64,000 nucleotides of DNA from contig OX235273.1 of assembly GCA_944472155.2 (NCBI GenBank), forward strand, positions 30,229,204-30,293,203. The letters run 5' to 3'. The DNA is from Trichobilharzia szidati (taxonomy: Eukaryota > Platyhelminthes > Trematoda > Strigeidida > Schistosomatidae). Made by a program: the position numbers and the translations under genes. The notes beneath the pieces were generated by a model, which searched no databases, was not told where the DNA came from, and saw nothing but the letters and a program-made list of their open reading frames with translations. Below, piece after piece: positions 23,101 to 33,940 of the stretch; position 1 is the stretch's first letter; every line of letters starts with the position of its first letter.

Positions 23101-23914
23101 TGCTTATGAATTCTAACTTGTGTTCCAGTGGCTGAATGGTCAGCAAAGTTGCTTAGTAACCTGAAGATTTCATTGGAAGATAATTATAAGAAGTAGACTG
23201 TTGCTGAAGTATTCACAGCAGTGTATTTCAGTCTAAACAACTTCAAGATTGTCACTATTTCAGTCATTCGAAGGAATTATTCATTCAATTCGTTACCAAC
23301 TTTTTCTAACATCCTAAATGACTTTAGACCTGAACACCTTATAATTTTCAAACATCTGCACTGACGTGTTGCCATGAATTTCTCGCCATCATTTTTTAGA
23401 TAATTTATCTGTATCTGAGTTATCTGGTATCAATAATTATCCCTGACTGCATCAAATTCAAACGGAGTGATTCGCTAGTGAGATGATGCAGACCGAACAA
23501 TTGCTTAATGTGTAAAATAAATGGGTTTGGGCAAATGCACCTGTACTTGAAATAGGAAATTCTAATGCATCTGAGATATACCCTAGATAATTAATGGATA
23601 AAATTTGAGTTTACTATTTTTGTTGTAACTCTAATGATAGTGGGATTGTGGATTCGTTCTATAACTATTTCAATACAACCATTATATACGTCCCCAAAAT
23701 TCTGTAACAGAAACTTCAGCGCACGACAATAATATGCTACTGGTCCGATGGACTACTCTTCCTAACAGTAAGAAGAAGCACATGATTGACTGAGAGGGCC
23801 AGATCTATTGTTCGATACTAACAGAAACAACGTTATAAATTACAGCCAACTGTGTAGTTGTTTTATATAAGCAATATATTACTGTCTTAGGAAACAAACT
23901 TAGCCGTATTATTA

Positions 23915-24070
23915 TAATTAATTATCCTTTGAGATCCTAGTGGAACACATTGCTTTACAAGCCTATCTCCATTCCACTCGGTTCGCTGTTATCACTTCCA
24001 GCGGAATTCAGGCCTGCACACAAGCAGTCATATCAGCTTCTCATGATCTTCTCTGTCACTTTCAGATACA
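23915..24070 (-). pseudogene. RTE 3'-end remnant
   Basis: On the plus strand ATCCTAGTGGAACACATTGC follows an ATTATTATAATT tract. This is the reverse complement of the RTE 3' end (GCTCTATGTTCCACTAGGAA plus AATAATAATA). It continues about 150 bp with falling similarity. Confidence 0.55.
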
Positions 24071-24194
24071 CACATAACTCCGTGTTTCTCAATGGGATTA
24101 TATTAGAGAGTCTTTAGGAGAATGTTATTTGAATGTCTCTTCGGCGAACATCCAATCCACTGACATATACTTCTGCATATTTTCAAGTTTTAGT

Positions 24195-24395
24195 TCGCAT
24201 GTATTTGATTGATTAATATTTTGATAACTAGCTGACGTCACTTTTAGAACCAATGGAAACCCACAAAATACTGGGTAGTGGTTTCGCCTTAGTTTTGAAA
24301 TATTTAGTAGAGCGCCCCTACCAGGATTCAAACCCGGGCTTGGGACCGGTTGGAAAACTAGCGAGCTAGTTAACTAGGCGAGGTTGATGTAAACA
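24195..24395 (-). mobile_element. Sm-alpha-like SINE whose head matches the RTE 5' end
   Basis: The minus strand begins CCTCGCCTAGTTAACTAG (near 24390) and CCGGTCCCAAGCCCGG, also found at the first bases of the RTE at 53.75 kb. It then has a B box GGGTTTGAATCCTGG, a decayed HHR, and the tail TTGGTTCTAAAAGTGACGTC. The tRNA-like promoter boxes and HHR order place it in the same SINE family as the 16.1-kb copy. Confidence 0.65.
24269..24318 (-). ncRNA. degenerate hammerhead motif in the 24.2-kb SINE
   Basis: GCGAAACCACTACCCAGTA keeps GAAAC and the downstream layout. The CUGANGA core has become CTACTAAA. Confidence 0.35.
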
Positions 24396-24476
24396 ATGAT
24401 CCTTATTAATTTTTGTTCTTGTCTGACAAACTTAATTTGCACATATACAAAGTACTTATATATAATGACTATTGTA

Positions 24477-24517
24477 CAGTTAGGTGAACGAATTCGCCGA
24501 AAAGAGACTCTTTGCTG
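24477..24517 (+). ncRNA. hammerhead-like motif (same subfamily as 646-685)
   Basis: CAG/CTG outer stem, stem II around CGAATTCG, GAAA, stem III AAGAG/CTCTT, then T before GCTG. The core is degraded (TTAGGTGAA). About 85 bp around it matches 635-720. Confidence 0.45.
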
Positions 24518-24919
24518 AACTGTTTGTTCTTATGTTTTGTATCGTAGTCGCAAAAATGAAGCATCAGTGGCGGAAAACAGTAATTATTTTCGCTACCTCA
24601 ATTCACGTGGAATACTTCTACAGAGATTCTATCCCTATATCTAACCACAGCGATGGGCACTTTTACCCACCCCTCAATAGCCACCGAAAGTTTTAACCAG
24701 AAAATGTAAAATCTCCTGATTAATCGTAGGTCTTCCTCATACTTATACTGTTTCAACTGTTTCAGTGGTTCAAGTTGTTTTGGGCATGCAATTAAGCGGC
24801 TTCATCAGTAGGTTCGAGAACGTTTACCACTTTGATGCGGTTATGGTGTAATGAAATGCATAAAACGTTTATTACCATCACACTTAGTGGATACATGATA
24901 TCGAACAAACGCTAACAAA

Positions 24920-25124
24920 TCCATTATGGATAAGATTTCATTTATATATATAAATGAAGGAAAACGTTGTGTGAATAACTTGATATGATTATGAGCAATA
25001 ATTTGTGCTCGAAACGTCATCAGTTAATATTACTGTGTAACACTATGTGATTTATCAAAATAAAATCTTATCCATAATGGAGTTACACTCTACCACAGTG
25101 CCCAATTTTTATACTTATTTCAAT
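24920..25124 (+). mobile_element. 205-bp fold-back element with hammerhead core, copy 2
   Basis: It is flanked by perfect 12-bp duplications AACGCTAACAAA (24908-24919 and 25125-25136). Inverted arms TCCATTATGGATAAGAT (from 24920) and its complement (25057-25081) enclose TGATATGATTATGAGCAATA and an HHR-like fold. The centre and tail closely follow the 17.8-kb copy. Confidence 0.75.
24980..25023 (+). ncRNA. hammerhead-like motif in fold-back element, copy 2
   Basis: Same parts as 17857-17900: stem I TTGAT/ATCAG, stem II GAGCA..TGCTC, GAAACGTC. The variant core ATGATTA is identical in the two copies. Confidence 0.5.
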
Positions 25125-25239
25125 AACGCTAACAAAGTCTTGAGATTTATGAACCCAGTTGTGAATTCGTTGTCCTCACGCCATGCTTAACGGTAATTTA
25201 ATAGATGATACTGAAAAACAGAAAAACGGAATCAGAGAC

Positions 25240-25440
25240 ATATAAATAGCCATGTTTTCACGATCAACTTGGTCTTCACCAGTGCTCCTTCTATGGAAAC
25301 AGTAGGTTATATATAATGAACTGATAAATGAGTGTGTATAGATAGGTATTTCCGTGTCTTCTTGAAAGGACTTATTCTAACACACACCATGAACGTACTC
25401 GCTTTTCCACAATAAGATGTATTGGCATAACGTCCACGCT
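25240..25440 (+). pseudogene. PLE reverse-transcriptase remnant
   Basis: VFTSAPSMETVGYI (about 25265-25310) parallels SLFTNVPLVETVDYIC of PLE RTs and is close at DNA level to the copy at 43.5 kb (minus strand). Stops follow at once. Confidence 0.55.
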
Positions 25441-25639
25441 GGGTGTAATCCTATCAAAACTCTTCCCAGCGTCATTTTAGCAGCAGATTGTTCTTGTATG
25501 AACCGTAGGTAGGTTTCCATAGGATTCTAGATTCATACAAACTGCCTCGAAAAGCTGATATTTAGTCAGGCTTTTTATTAAGAATTACGCAAATATCTCA
25601 GGCTTTTCCAACAACACTATGCAATCAGATATTTTCACT

Positions 25640-25780
25640 GCGAGTTGAAATTACAGATTCAGCAGCACATTTCCATTGGATTCGATTCTCTGCCATCACT
25701 TTCATTTGTGTCAACGATTCCCTACAGTTTTTAATTCCCTTACCCCATGGCCTCCTCCATGATACTCACAGTCATGCAAT
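25640..25780 (-). pseudogene. possible RTE 3' remnant
   Basis: CATTTCCATTGGATTCGATTC and CTCTGCCATCACTTTCATTT roughly follow the complement of the RTE C-terminal coding end seen at 56.9 kb. Weak, by eye only. Confidence 0.3.
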
Positions 25781-25799
25781 GACACGACTCTCATTCGGA

Positions 25800-27630
25800 A
25801 CCCTTAGAGTGCTAAAATGAGCAAAACACAAATCGTTGCAGGAAAGCTTGAGATAGAAAATTGTTTGTTGCTTGTGACTGCTTTCATTCACCATCAGTTT
25901 GAATATTCATTCAGCCAAAATATTTAAAAATGTCCCCCAGCTTTACACAAGGGTCTCAATTATTCGAAGACTGGTCAATTGTCTTCTCAGGTTTAGTAAG
26001 TTGCAAGAAGTAACAGGATCTTTTTCTTCTATTTGGGCTAAATCAACAATAGGTGCCAATATCTCAATTTATGTTGGTGTCTAACATGAAGATTGAACCG
26101 CGTGTCGTGCTGCATTGCACAGAAAACAGCAGTAATAAAAGTAGAGGCATCAACGAGGTCTCCTTGTCATGAAACCAATTAATTCAGTGCGATGTATTTA
26201 CTACTCAAATCAAGTGTTAGTACGAAGATTCTCTTTGGATAATAATTCAGAGTTGATGGAAGAGAAACGTGTGCATAAATCTAGAATATTAATGTCAGTA
26301 AACGTTACGTTTCCTTTGACTTTCAGAATTTTCACTAAGTTTGATAGTCTCATAGTTCAAACAGAAAATATTTACTTTGTAATGTTTCTAGTTACCATTC
26401 TCTCATGTCATTTCGTTTTGTGCTTCTTCTGTCTACCTTACATGTGTTATGTATTGTGTCACAAGGATCTCTTATTTCCTCCCTTCGCAAAACGATCCAC
26501 AGCCCCTCTCATCAGCATTCTTCGAGAATACATTCCACACCATAAAACAAAGACAGGATCTTGTTAGCAGCATACGCCACATTACTTAGGAGATTTTAGC
26601 TGGCTGTAGACTACTGAAGACAGTTTTACTATGAATATGAATGTGCTATGTACCTAGTTGGTGTTCACGTCACCTAAATCTGGGTAACAAGCACATTTGT
26701 GGTCTCCATTAGTCTTCAACTACCCATATGAACCAGTAGTATCTATCGCATCGCACAATCCCCACTACTTCTCACGTTTTTTCTGCATTAGCTCTGTATA
26801 TCTTCATTTATTTAGAACATTATTGATGAACTTGATGGGAAAATAAACCACTCCGTATAAAATGTATCAGTCCTGATTAGTATCCAACCCAGTAATTTCA
26901 CAAAAACTGCAGAATTATTGGGATAAAAGTCCTTTAACTACAAGTAATATTCGCAAAAATCTTACCGATATTTGTCTCTTGATCTTGATCACTTTTCTGA
27001 AGATATTCTGACTAGTTTCACCAAAGAAATGTGGGGAATACTTATTTCACTACTGCTGAAAAAGCCAAGTATGTAAACTCTGTAAAACTAATCAGTACCT
27101 TGAATTTGTAGCTGAATTTCTAATTCATTTAGTGATGACGCCAAAATGGATTGCAAAACAAAACTATTTACATATTGAAATTACATCCAGTTGACAACTG
27201 AATGCAGGGAGAAAATCTCTATGCTTCTATAAACTTACTACAAAGAACTTCAAGTACGTTTTACTGATCGACAAGACATTGCTTTCTTTGTCTCAATAGC
27301 ATGCTACTTGTTTACTCTGCATTCTGACTTTTCCATGTACACATTCATTTTCGTGACAGTGGCATTTAAATTTTATTGTTGGTTATTCTCCAAATAGTTT
27401 AAAGCATATCTATTTTCTACAAGTGTATTACTCAGTACTTTACTATCATTATTATTGTCCTTATTATTAATATTAGTGTCAGACAGCTATACACATACTC
27501 AAGACCCCTTTAAAAATCTACTTAAACCTGTGTTGAATCGAAAGAGGCAAAAATGTGAGAATTTCCGTCCTATCCTGACCAAGTAAACTCTCTGTCAATT
27601 ATTCTTTTTAATTAACCTGTTTCCTGTTTG
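25800..27630. other. no confident gene
   Basis: Contains a 132-codon plus ORF (26169-26567) with one hydrophobic segment and no known domain, and a shorter open stretch at about 27241-27402. Neither has splice or start context strong enough to call a gene. Confidence 0.3.
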
Positions 27631-27634
27631 ACGA

Positions 27635-27704
27635 GTCAGTGTTTCGGTGGTAAGATGCTTGTCACTCATGGCTCACGTTGTATGAGGTTCGATCCTTCAC
27701 TGAC
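27635..27704 (+). repeat. tRNA-like sequence, probably SINE head
   Basis: GTCAGTG (27635-27641) and CACTGAC (27698-27704) are complementary like an acceptor stem. A-box-like GGTGGTAAGATG and B-box GGTTCGATCC are present, with a workable T-arm. The D and anticodon arms do not fold into a normal tRNA. The next ~130 bp may be the SINE body, but no second copy was found in this window. Confidence 0.5.
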
Positions 27705-27939
27705 ACACTCCTAAACGTCGCCTAGTCGCCAGGTGGATGGGTGTGAGACTAGCAGCCTTAACCTGTATATCGTGAAGAATAACACCACTGCTAAGGAAAC
27801 CTCTAAGCTTAATGCCCAATGTTACACTCGGAACGCAAACAAATGGAAAAAATTATTCCTTGCAGACTTGGGAAAAATAGAGTAAACTACTTTCATTGTA
27901 ATTCATTCTTCCAAGTTGTTACCCTGATGTAGTGGTGTA

Positions 27940-28060
27940 CAGAATAAGTTTTCTTCATAAATTGGTTATACGTCTTCATCGCGGTTACACATTACAACAC
28001 TATCGTCAACATACATCAAAATATAAATAACCGCAGTGGTCGAATCATTCCTGAAGATTA
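27940..28060 (-). pseudogene. PLE remnant around the YVDD box
   Basis: Minus strand YVDDSVVMCNRDEDV (YVDD at 28002-28013) parallels YVDDIFIVCGSRSRDED of the 16-kb copy. No more can be followed. Confidence 0.6.
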
Positions 28061-28235
28061 TTAAGGCTGTTTAAGTTGGAGCATAGAAGGAATCCACACT
28101 GCAATGTATGTTATTGATAAAGAATAAGAAAATGAAGAAAACAAGCTGTTATGAATTCCATAGATGATTTATCCATTCACTGTTTAACCGTGAAAAACAC
28201 AATTGCTTAAGGAATTCTCGCATTACATAAATTAC

Positions 28236-28449
28236 CTCATGATTCTGAAACAGTAGATGGCCACCTCTGCTAATACAAACGCTGTGATAACTAGTGTGAA
28301 CACGCCTAGCACACTCTTAGTCCAATCATCACGAATATGTAAGTGACCAGATTTGAAGACCATAACTGACAAAAGAATAAATAAGTAGCAAATAAGAATA
28401 GATTGATAGATATCTACCAACTCTAAATACAAATTTAGAATTAGTGTCA
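28236..28449 (-). CDS. putative polycystin-like (PKD channel) exon, downstream of the pair
   Basis: A 214-nt open exon lies between an AG acceptor (28451-28450) and a donor GTAATT (28235). It encodes two membrane segments, VDIYQSILICYLFILLSVMV and VFTLVITAFVLAEVAIYCF, separated by the polar link SGHLHIRDDW. That link resembles the GRxYxRxxW loop between transmembrane segments of polycystin channels. It joins in phase 1 with the exon at 28620-28768 across a 170-nt intron. No pore exon was found below 28236. This could be a gene fragment, a pseudogene, or part of a long-intron gene. Family assignment is by eye. Confidence 0.4.
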
Positions 28450-28619
28450 CTAATTAGTTTTGGCCACAACATGTACTTTTAATTTTGGTCTGTTGATGAT
28501 AAATGGAATTCAGGCAGATAACGAGTCAGTCATGTCAGTCACTGTCTAATATCCACAATTCAAACACTTCATATAAACGGACACAAAGCATTGATGAAGT
28601 TTGAACAAGTCATTCTTAC

Positions 28620-28768
28620 ATGGATAGAAATAACCAACAGAATTGTGGTGATGCATTAGCTGATCGTATGCACTCATGTATGTTTCTATCGAAGCGCTAC
28701 ATATATGGGTAGGTCCCAACAGTTTGAACAGACGTGAAGGTGTGATGTTAGCTGATGCATGGTAAATC
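28620..28768 (-). CDS. putative polycystin-like exon, upstream of the pair
   Basis: A 149-nt exon lies between acceptor TTTATTAATCAG (ending 28769) and donor GTAAGA (28619-28614). It encodes YHASANITPSRLFKLLG and onward to VGYFYP. In polycystins the last extracellular segment before the next membrane helix carries a YNxxxNLF..V.LLxE-type motif, which this resembles. The phases fit the next exon (28236-28449) without creating a stop, which supports a real spliced gene. Upstream exons would lie above 28.8 kb, where a PLE and a fold-back element now sit. Confidence 0.4.
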
Positions 28769-29112
28769 CTGATTAATAAATAAAAGATGGATTGTATCAC
28801 TAATTAATCATATCTGTCTATATCTTCTTATGAAGAGGTTGGGAAATGCTGAACAACTGTTTACCCATACACACATACACACACCACTGCATACTGCATA
28901 TACACATATACTTTCATATTCAGTTATTTACGACCACGAACTTCTAGTTGAACGTAATCTGACAAAAAGAATACTCTGTTTAAAGTGTTTAACGAAGGTA
29001 GACTAAAATTTGTAAGTCTGAGGTCAACTTTTGATAACAACTCATACAATTTTGATTAGTTGGAGTTCATCATGAGCTGACATCAGTTATTATACGTGTT
29101 GATATTTGTTTC

Positions 29113-29394
29113 ATGACTCACATGATTGGAGAGTTTTTAAAAACACCTAGATGTCCTTTTTATATATATAAACCTCTGTTAGAAAAAAGATCGGCTATAG
29201 CAATGCATGCTATTGACAGCGGACAAAGGATTGATTTCGACAATGTCGAAATTCTTGGAATAGGATTTCATTCACATAAAGAAAGATTGACTTCTGAAGC
29301 CTTGCACATTTTAACCTCATCGAATGCAGTGAATAGGAAAGAAGGGATAGACTTATCACCTATTTGGCAAACTCTTATGAAGCAAGACAGATGA
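29113..29394 (+). pseudogene. GIY-YIG C-terminal domain of a second PLE family
   Basis: 93 open codons contain SAIAMHAIDSGQRIDFDNVEILG and HKERLTSEALHI, ending NAVNRKEGIDLSPIW. This H-x7-H-x-IDF...EA.HI...N.INR.xG pattern is the usual end of PLE-type GIY-YIG domains in animals. It differs clearly from the PDLCVQKK-ending family that dominates this window. RT and the front of the domain are absent, so it is a 5'-truncated copy. Its 3' UTR appears to run to the HHR at 29724-29764. A Sm-alpha SINE tail (GAGCTGACATCAG complement) is seen just upstream, at 29070-29092. Confidence 0.7.
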
Positions 29395-29723
29395 AAAAAT
29401 CAATAAACACTCTATGAGCCTCCATGACCTTTTTTAAAACATAGGATCATGTTTATCATATATGAATTCACGTATTTTCCACATGACAAATAACATACAT
29501 ACATACACACACACTCATACAAAACTAATCTGTACAAATCAACTATAGAAGAGTGAACACAACAACAATTTGACATTAGTCATTACAAATATATGTGATG
29601 ACTGCTTACATATTTCTATTGGTAAAAATGTCCATGGACAAATGACCTTCAAATAAACTGACTTCAATTTATGTAAAAATTTTGTGACTATATACTTTGA
29701 TGATTTATAAAAATCCGAATAAA

Positions 29724-29764
29724 TCTGCTGAAGAAGCTGTGGCTTACACAGCGAAACGTTCAGA
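29724..29764 (+). ncRNA. well-preserved hammerhead ribozyme motif (PLE type)
   Basis: Stem I TCTG/CAGA, intact core CTGAAGA (29728-29734), stem II GCTGTG/CACAGC with loop GCTTA, intact GAAA, palindromic stem III ACGT, then T17 at the predicted cleavage site before CAGA. All conserved core bases are present; the only oddities are U at position 17 and one extra A before stem II. This is the best candidate for an active ribozyme in the window. Confidence 0.75.
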
Positions 29765-29914
29765 AAAATCTTGTTTTGATTTTCTTAACACGCTGGGATT
29801 AATTTAAATAATTTATAATGAATCAATCTGACTCGGCGTTCAAATTATTCCAGGAAGTTCGTAACACCTACGGCCTGGAAACCTATAATCTCTGTTATGT
29901 GAATTTTTATTAAT

Positions 29915-29959
29915 TTTCTTGAAGAAGTTCAGAGCAGTTTGCCGAACAAAACGTTGGAA
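29915..29959 (+). ncRNA. hammerhead-like motif
   Basis: TTTC/GGAA outer stem, TTGAAGA (C3 to T), stem II GTTC/GAAC, then AAAACGTT (first G of GAAA lost). It lies 150 bp after the motif at 29.7 kb, suggesting two adjacent PLE ends. Confidence 0.45.
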
Positions 29960-30058
29960 TTACTCGTTCAGCAAAAATACAGGTTTCGAGAAGGAGTGTA
30001 ATCATGGTGTAGAAGACAATATGAATACTTCAGAAAATAAACCAACAAATAGGGTAGA

Positions 30059-30486
30059 ATTAATATCAGTAAAAAGTTTGAGCATTGTGGATTAGATCAA
30101 ATAAAGTATAATTATATTTCAATAGTTTACACACAATGATAAGTTTTGTTATTGGTAATATTTCGAGCAAAATTACTGCCCGTGTTCACACCACTGTTGG
30201 AATTGTTTGATTCACACATTTATGATTTGTACTCAGTACAACTATCAACAACTTGGAATATAATTCTGGATACAAAAACATGAATGAACGTGGAATACAA
30301 CTCAAATACAAAAAAAAATATGAATGAGCAAAAATAATGAACTATATATATGAGTACAAATCATAAATGTGTGAATCAAACAATTCCAACAGTGGTGTGA
30401 ACACGGGCAGTAATTTTGCTCGAAATATTACCAATAACAAAACTTATCATTGTGTGTAAACTATTGAAATATAATTATACTTTATT
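30059..30486 (-). mobile_element. 428-bp fold-back element with perfect 136-bp inverted repeat
   Basis: 12-bp duplications AAATAGGGTAGA flank it (30047-30058 and 30487-30498). Arms 30100-30235 and 30351-30486 are exact reverse complements over 136 bp, separated by a 115-bp loop. Each arm contains an HHR-like fold. The 41-bp extension (30059-30099) parallels the tail of the 17.8-kb and 24.9-kb elements, which gives the minus orientation. Perfect arms indicate recent formation or gene conversion, or an assembly artefact. Confidence 0.8.
30394..30432 (+). ncRNA. hammerhead-like motif in fold-back arm (mirror copy at 30154-30192, minus)
   Basis: GGT/ACC outer stem, GTGAACA in the core position, stem II CGGGCA/TGCTCG, GAAA, palindrome ATAT, T before ACC. 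The core differs from CUGANGA at C3 and G8, so activity is doubtful. Confidence 0.4.
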
Positions 30487-30789
30487 AAATAGGGTAGACT
30501 AGACAAAAGTTCAAGGTCGATATTGACGACAATAATAATGATTGTAAAATAATAACGATGATGTGATGTAAACTAAAAAGTACAACTGGTGAATGATCGT
30601 CAAATAATAGGAATAATGAATTTAGTGAAGTGGAATAAACAGGATTTTGTAAATACGATAACAAGTTAGAAAAGCTCCGCTTAAACCCACGGTAACAAAA
30701 TCATAAAAAAGGTCATAAAATCATAAAAAGTCAAAAAAATGAACGTTTGTCAATGAAACAAAGGAATGGAAGAAGAAGAAAAGAAAATT

Positions 30790-31424
30790 TTGATAAGAGT
30801 TTAAAGTGTTGGCCTTATTGTAGGCCAAAGTAAACAAAGTGGTTGAACATACGTCTTCTGTATACAAAGAGTTGGTCTTCTGGTATTGATTTCAACCACT
30901 TCAGCTACTGATAGAAGACGTAGTCGAGCTCCCCTAGATAGATTACCAGGAACGCGGTAAATAATTGAGAATGCCTGGTCAAGTGTTATCGAGTGTCCAA
31001 TATCTACCAAATGGGCTAAGACTGCACTATTTGCGTATTTGGTTACCTATTTACTCAACCATACAGATACATGTTCACGTGCACGCATGGATAAAGCCCT
31101 CTGAGTACGGTCAATCTAACTAGCTCCACATGATCAGTTGAATTCATAGATACACATTGATGAAGCCATCTTTGGTAATTTATCCTTGACTCGTTGTGTT
31201 GTTATTGGATTATTTGAGAAGTTGAGTACCAGTTTAGCTACAAGAAATGTTCTCTCTACTGCTCTGTTAAGTCAACATTTTAGAATATCAACTGCAATTT
31301 CTCACTTGCAACTTAACTGAAGATACAAAGGTTTCTTATCTACGGTATCCATCTTTACCTTATCTCAAGGTATTGACATATACTTTTTAGGAAGTTTAGG
31401 ATAAGATACTGCTTTTGGGAACGT
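30790..31424 (-). pseudogene. PLE fragment (connector and GIY-YIG)
   Basis: The minus strand reads from about 31420: a connector, SSMCIYEFN, GASxIDRTQRALSMR (about 31160-31080), then the open stretch IYRVPGNLSRGARLRLLSVA and CIQKTYVQPL to a stop near 30795. It has stops and lacks the RT. It is the same subfamily as the 7-kb element. Confidence 0.8.
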
Positions 31425-32180
31425 CAGTGTGTATTTATCAATTTACTTGCTAGTGTGGAGCAAGGAATATCGGCCGCACGCAACATCAAGTCCACAAAAG
31501 TATTCTGGAACACTGTCTAGTTTGGTTAACCAGGGAAGAAAGGAGGAATAGCAGCAGCTCTATCGTCGAACATCTTGTCATCTCCTGGCATCGAGGACCC
31601 CCGTATGAATGCTTCTCAGGGCTACACAGAGTCCCTCAACTTCGTACAAAGAGACTTCGCATACGCCATCTTCACATAGCTGAAGCATTAGCTATTCGAG
31701 ATCTGAAACCGAACCTCTGCATTCAAAGGCGATACATACATTCACTCACCCCACCGTGGCCAGAGTAAATTTCTTACTATAATTTTGCTTCTTTTTATTT
31801 TTTTTACTACGTAAGTTCAATATTACTATTGTTATTACTACTATTATTTTATTATCATCATTATTGCCATCATCCATATTTTATTACCACTCTGTTACTC
31901 TTTATTAATAACATTGCTTTTTCATACAGATTTTATGTAAAAACACTTTATCGCCTTTCCATTCTACACGAGCGTTCTGATAAGTATTTTCCTCACACTT
32001 ATTATGTCATGCCGACTTCTGCCTCTTTTCTAACTTACAATTAGTCATCCTTTATAACACCTTACATTGTGTAATACATTTTTCGAGGACAAAGTTTACC
32101 TGTATCTAATTGGTCTAAAGAGTTCTTTGTTAAATATAATTACGATTCTATAGCTCATAAAAATGAATCTTCGAAAAGAA
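31425..32180 (+). pseudogene. PLE fragment, second subfamily (GIY-YIG plus 3' UTR)
   Basis: CIYQFTC near 31433-31455 begins the GIY-YIG domain (GARNIGRTQHQVHKSILEH), which ends with AEALAIRDLKPNLCIQRR and a TAA at about 31766. The following ~400 bp of 3' UTR matches 45617-46040. It meets the minus-strand fragment at 31424, so two 5'-truncated PLE pieces abut head to head. Confidence 0.8.
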
Positions 32181-32212
32181 AATTTCCTTCCCTGTTTATG
32201 CCTCTTTCTCAA

Positions 32213-32262
32213 CTGATTAATTAATTAATTAGTTAATTGATCAATTAATTAATTAATCGCAT
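32213..32262. repeat. TTAA-rich microsatellite
   Basis: Repeated TTAAT/ATTAA units (GATTAATTAATTAATTAG and onwards). Confidence 0.8.
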
Positions 32263-33869
32263 TACTACCAGGCCCGCTGTCTGATTATTACCGTTATTGT
32301 TATTATTAATGATATTTTTGAATGAATGAATGGAAATTGTATTTAAAGGGTAGTTGTATTTCGATCTTCGTGAATTCCCGTTCTCTGGTGTGAATTTCGC
32401 TCACTATTCTCCTACCACACGACTAATTTCTACTACATAGAATCTCTCTTCTCCCTCGTGTCTTGTCATCCTGCCTATGAAACCGAATGTGACTAGTACA
32501 CACTTCGGACCGATTCTACTGAAGATCTACTAACTACAAAACAGTAGGAAATATCCTGTTTATTTAAATACCCTACGCTTATGCATATGTATAGAAAGAT
32601 AGATATATAATAAATGCACATACAAACACACATACACATACACATTCATATCAGGATATGTGCACCTATGCATACGTTGATTCCGAATGGCAGGACCTCG
32701 AATCGCTCGCTCGTTCATTCAGTCAGTCACTCACTCACTCGCTTGTCTACTTACTGTGGTGTGCCAGGCATTGATTAGACAGCAGCAATACTATACTAAA
32801 CACACATGACAGAACGAAACCATTCTTGTATAAATGCAGCTGCAGCAGCAGCAGCTGTAGCGTGAATGATGTTTCGATTTTATTCATCCAGGAAGCATTT
32901 CACCCATTACATCAATCAATCAACCAATCAGTCAATCAATCAATTCAACTGTTCTTACTTCTACTCACTCATCATCTTCACACATTATCTTGTCAAATAT
33001 TTCTCCACATCAATGTGAATCTTCATTGTACATCTTCATTGCCTACAAGTTGATGCATAACTACGATGAATTCAAGAGACATAGAGAGGGGAGACGGGGT
33101 TTGAAACAGAGACAGAGAATAGGAAGGATGTGGTGAGTGTGTGAATAGCTTGTCGATGAATGTGAGATGTAGAGAGGAAGCGACAGAGCAGTCAATGTGT
33201 GTGTATGTGTGTGTGAATGTGAGTTTGATTCACAGCTCAGGAATGCATCTGATTTATACTAGAATTAATAAGACTGTCTGTTCCCAGATTTCGCTGAGAA
33301 TTTTCGCACAGCGAGCTAGCCAGCTATCTCGCTTTGTCCGCCGAATAACGCCGACTAAGCAGAGTTTGCATTTAAGAATTGCAGAATGCAGAGTGCTTTC
33401 CAATTTATGCATGTCAGTCAACCAGTCAATCAATCAATTGAAGCTATTCCAAAGTGGGGATCAAGACACATGCATCGACCCACCAACTAAATGAATAACC
33501 AACGAGCTGACGAACTAATCAACCAACAGACGGAGGGACGGACGAACCAACCAACCAATCAACAAACCAGATGCAATGACGGACTGAGTCGCAAATACAA
33601 GGATGACTTATTTATTCATCACATGGTGAATAGGTGAAAGGAAAAAACGAATTGCCAGGCAGGCGAGTGAGCGAGCAAGCGAGGGAGCGATTCAGCCACC
33701 TGGTGAACAAGTCATCGATCTTCCAAACGAGTGAGCGGTCGATCGTTCGAGTGAGCATATCAATCAAACCATTTCACATTACGCGTACTCATTGATTCTA
33801 CTGATTGATTACTGATCAGCTGACTTCGAGTGTGACCACGGGTTCGCTCGACAGGTTAACTTCGAGGAG

Positions 33870-33876
33870 TATAAAA
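33870..33876 (+). promoter_or_regulatory. TATA box of the Cys-rich peptide gene
   Basis: TATAAAA lies about 70 nt before the ATG at 33941, placing a start site near 33900. Together with the short 5' UTR it supports the gene model. Confidence 0.6.
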
Positions 33877-33940
33877 AGCACGGTGTATGTGAGTAGTCAG
33901 CTTCAAGTTGACAGTAAACAGTTCTTCACAGTAAACGACA

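Noticed and set aside
26169..26567. 132-codon plus-strand ORF with one hydrophobic segment
   Set aside because: No homologous family recognised and no splice support.
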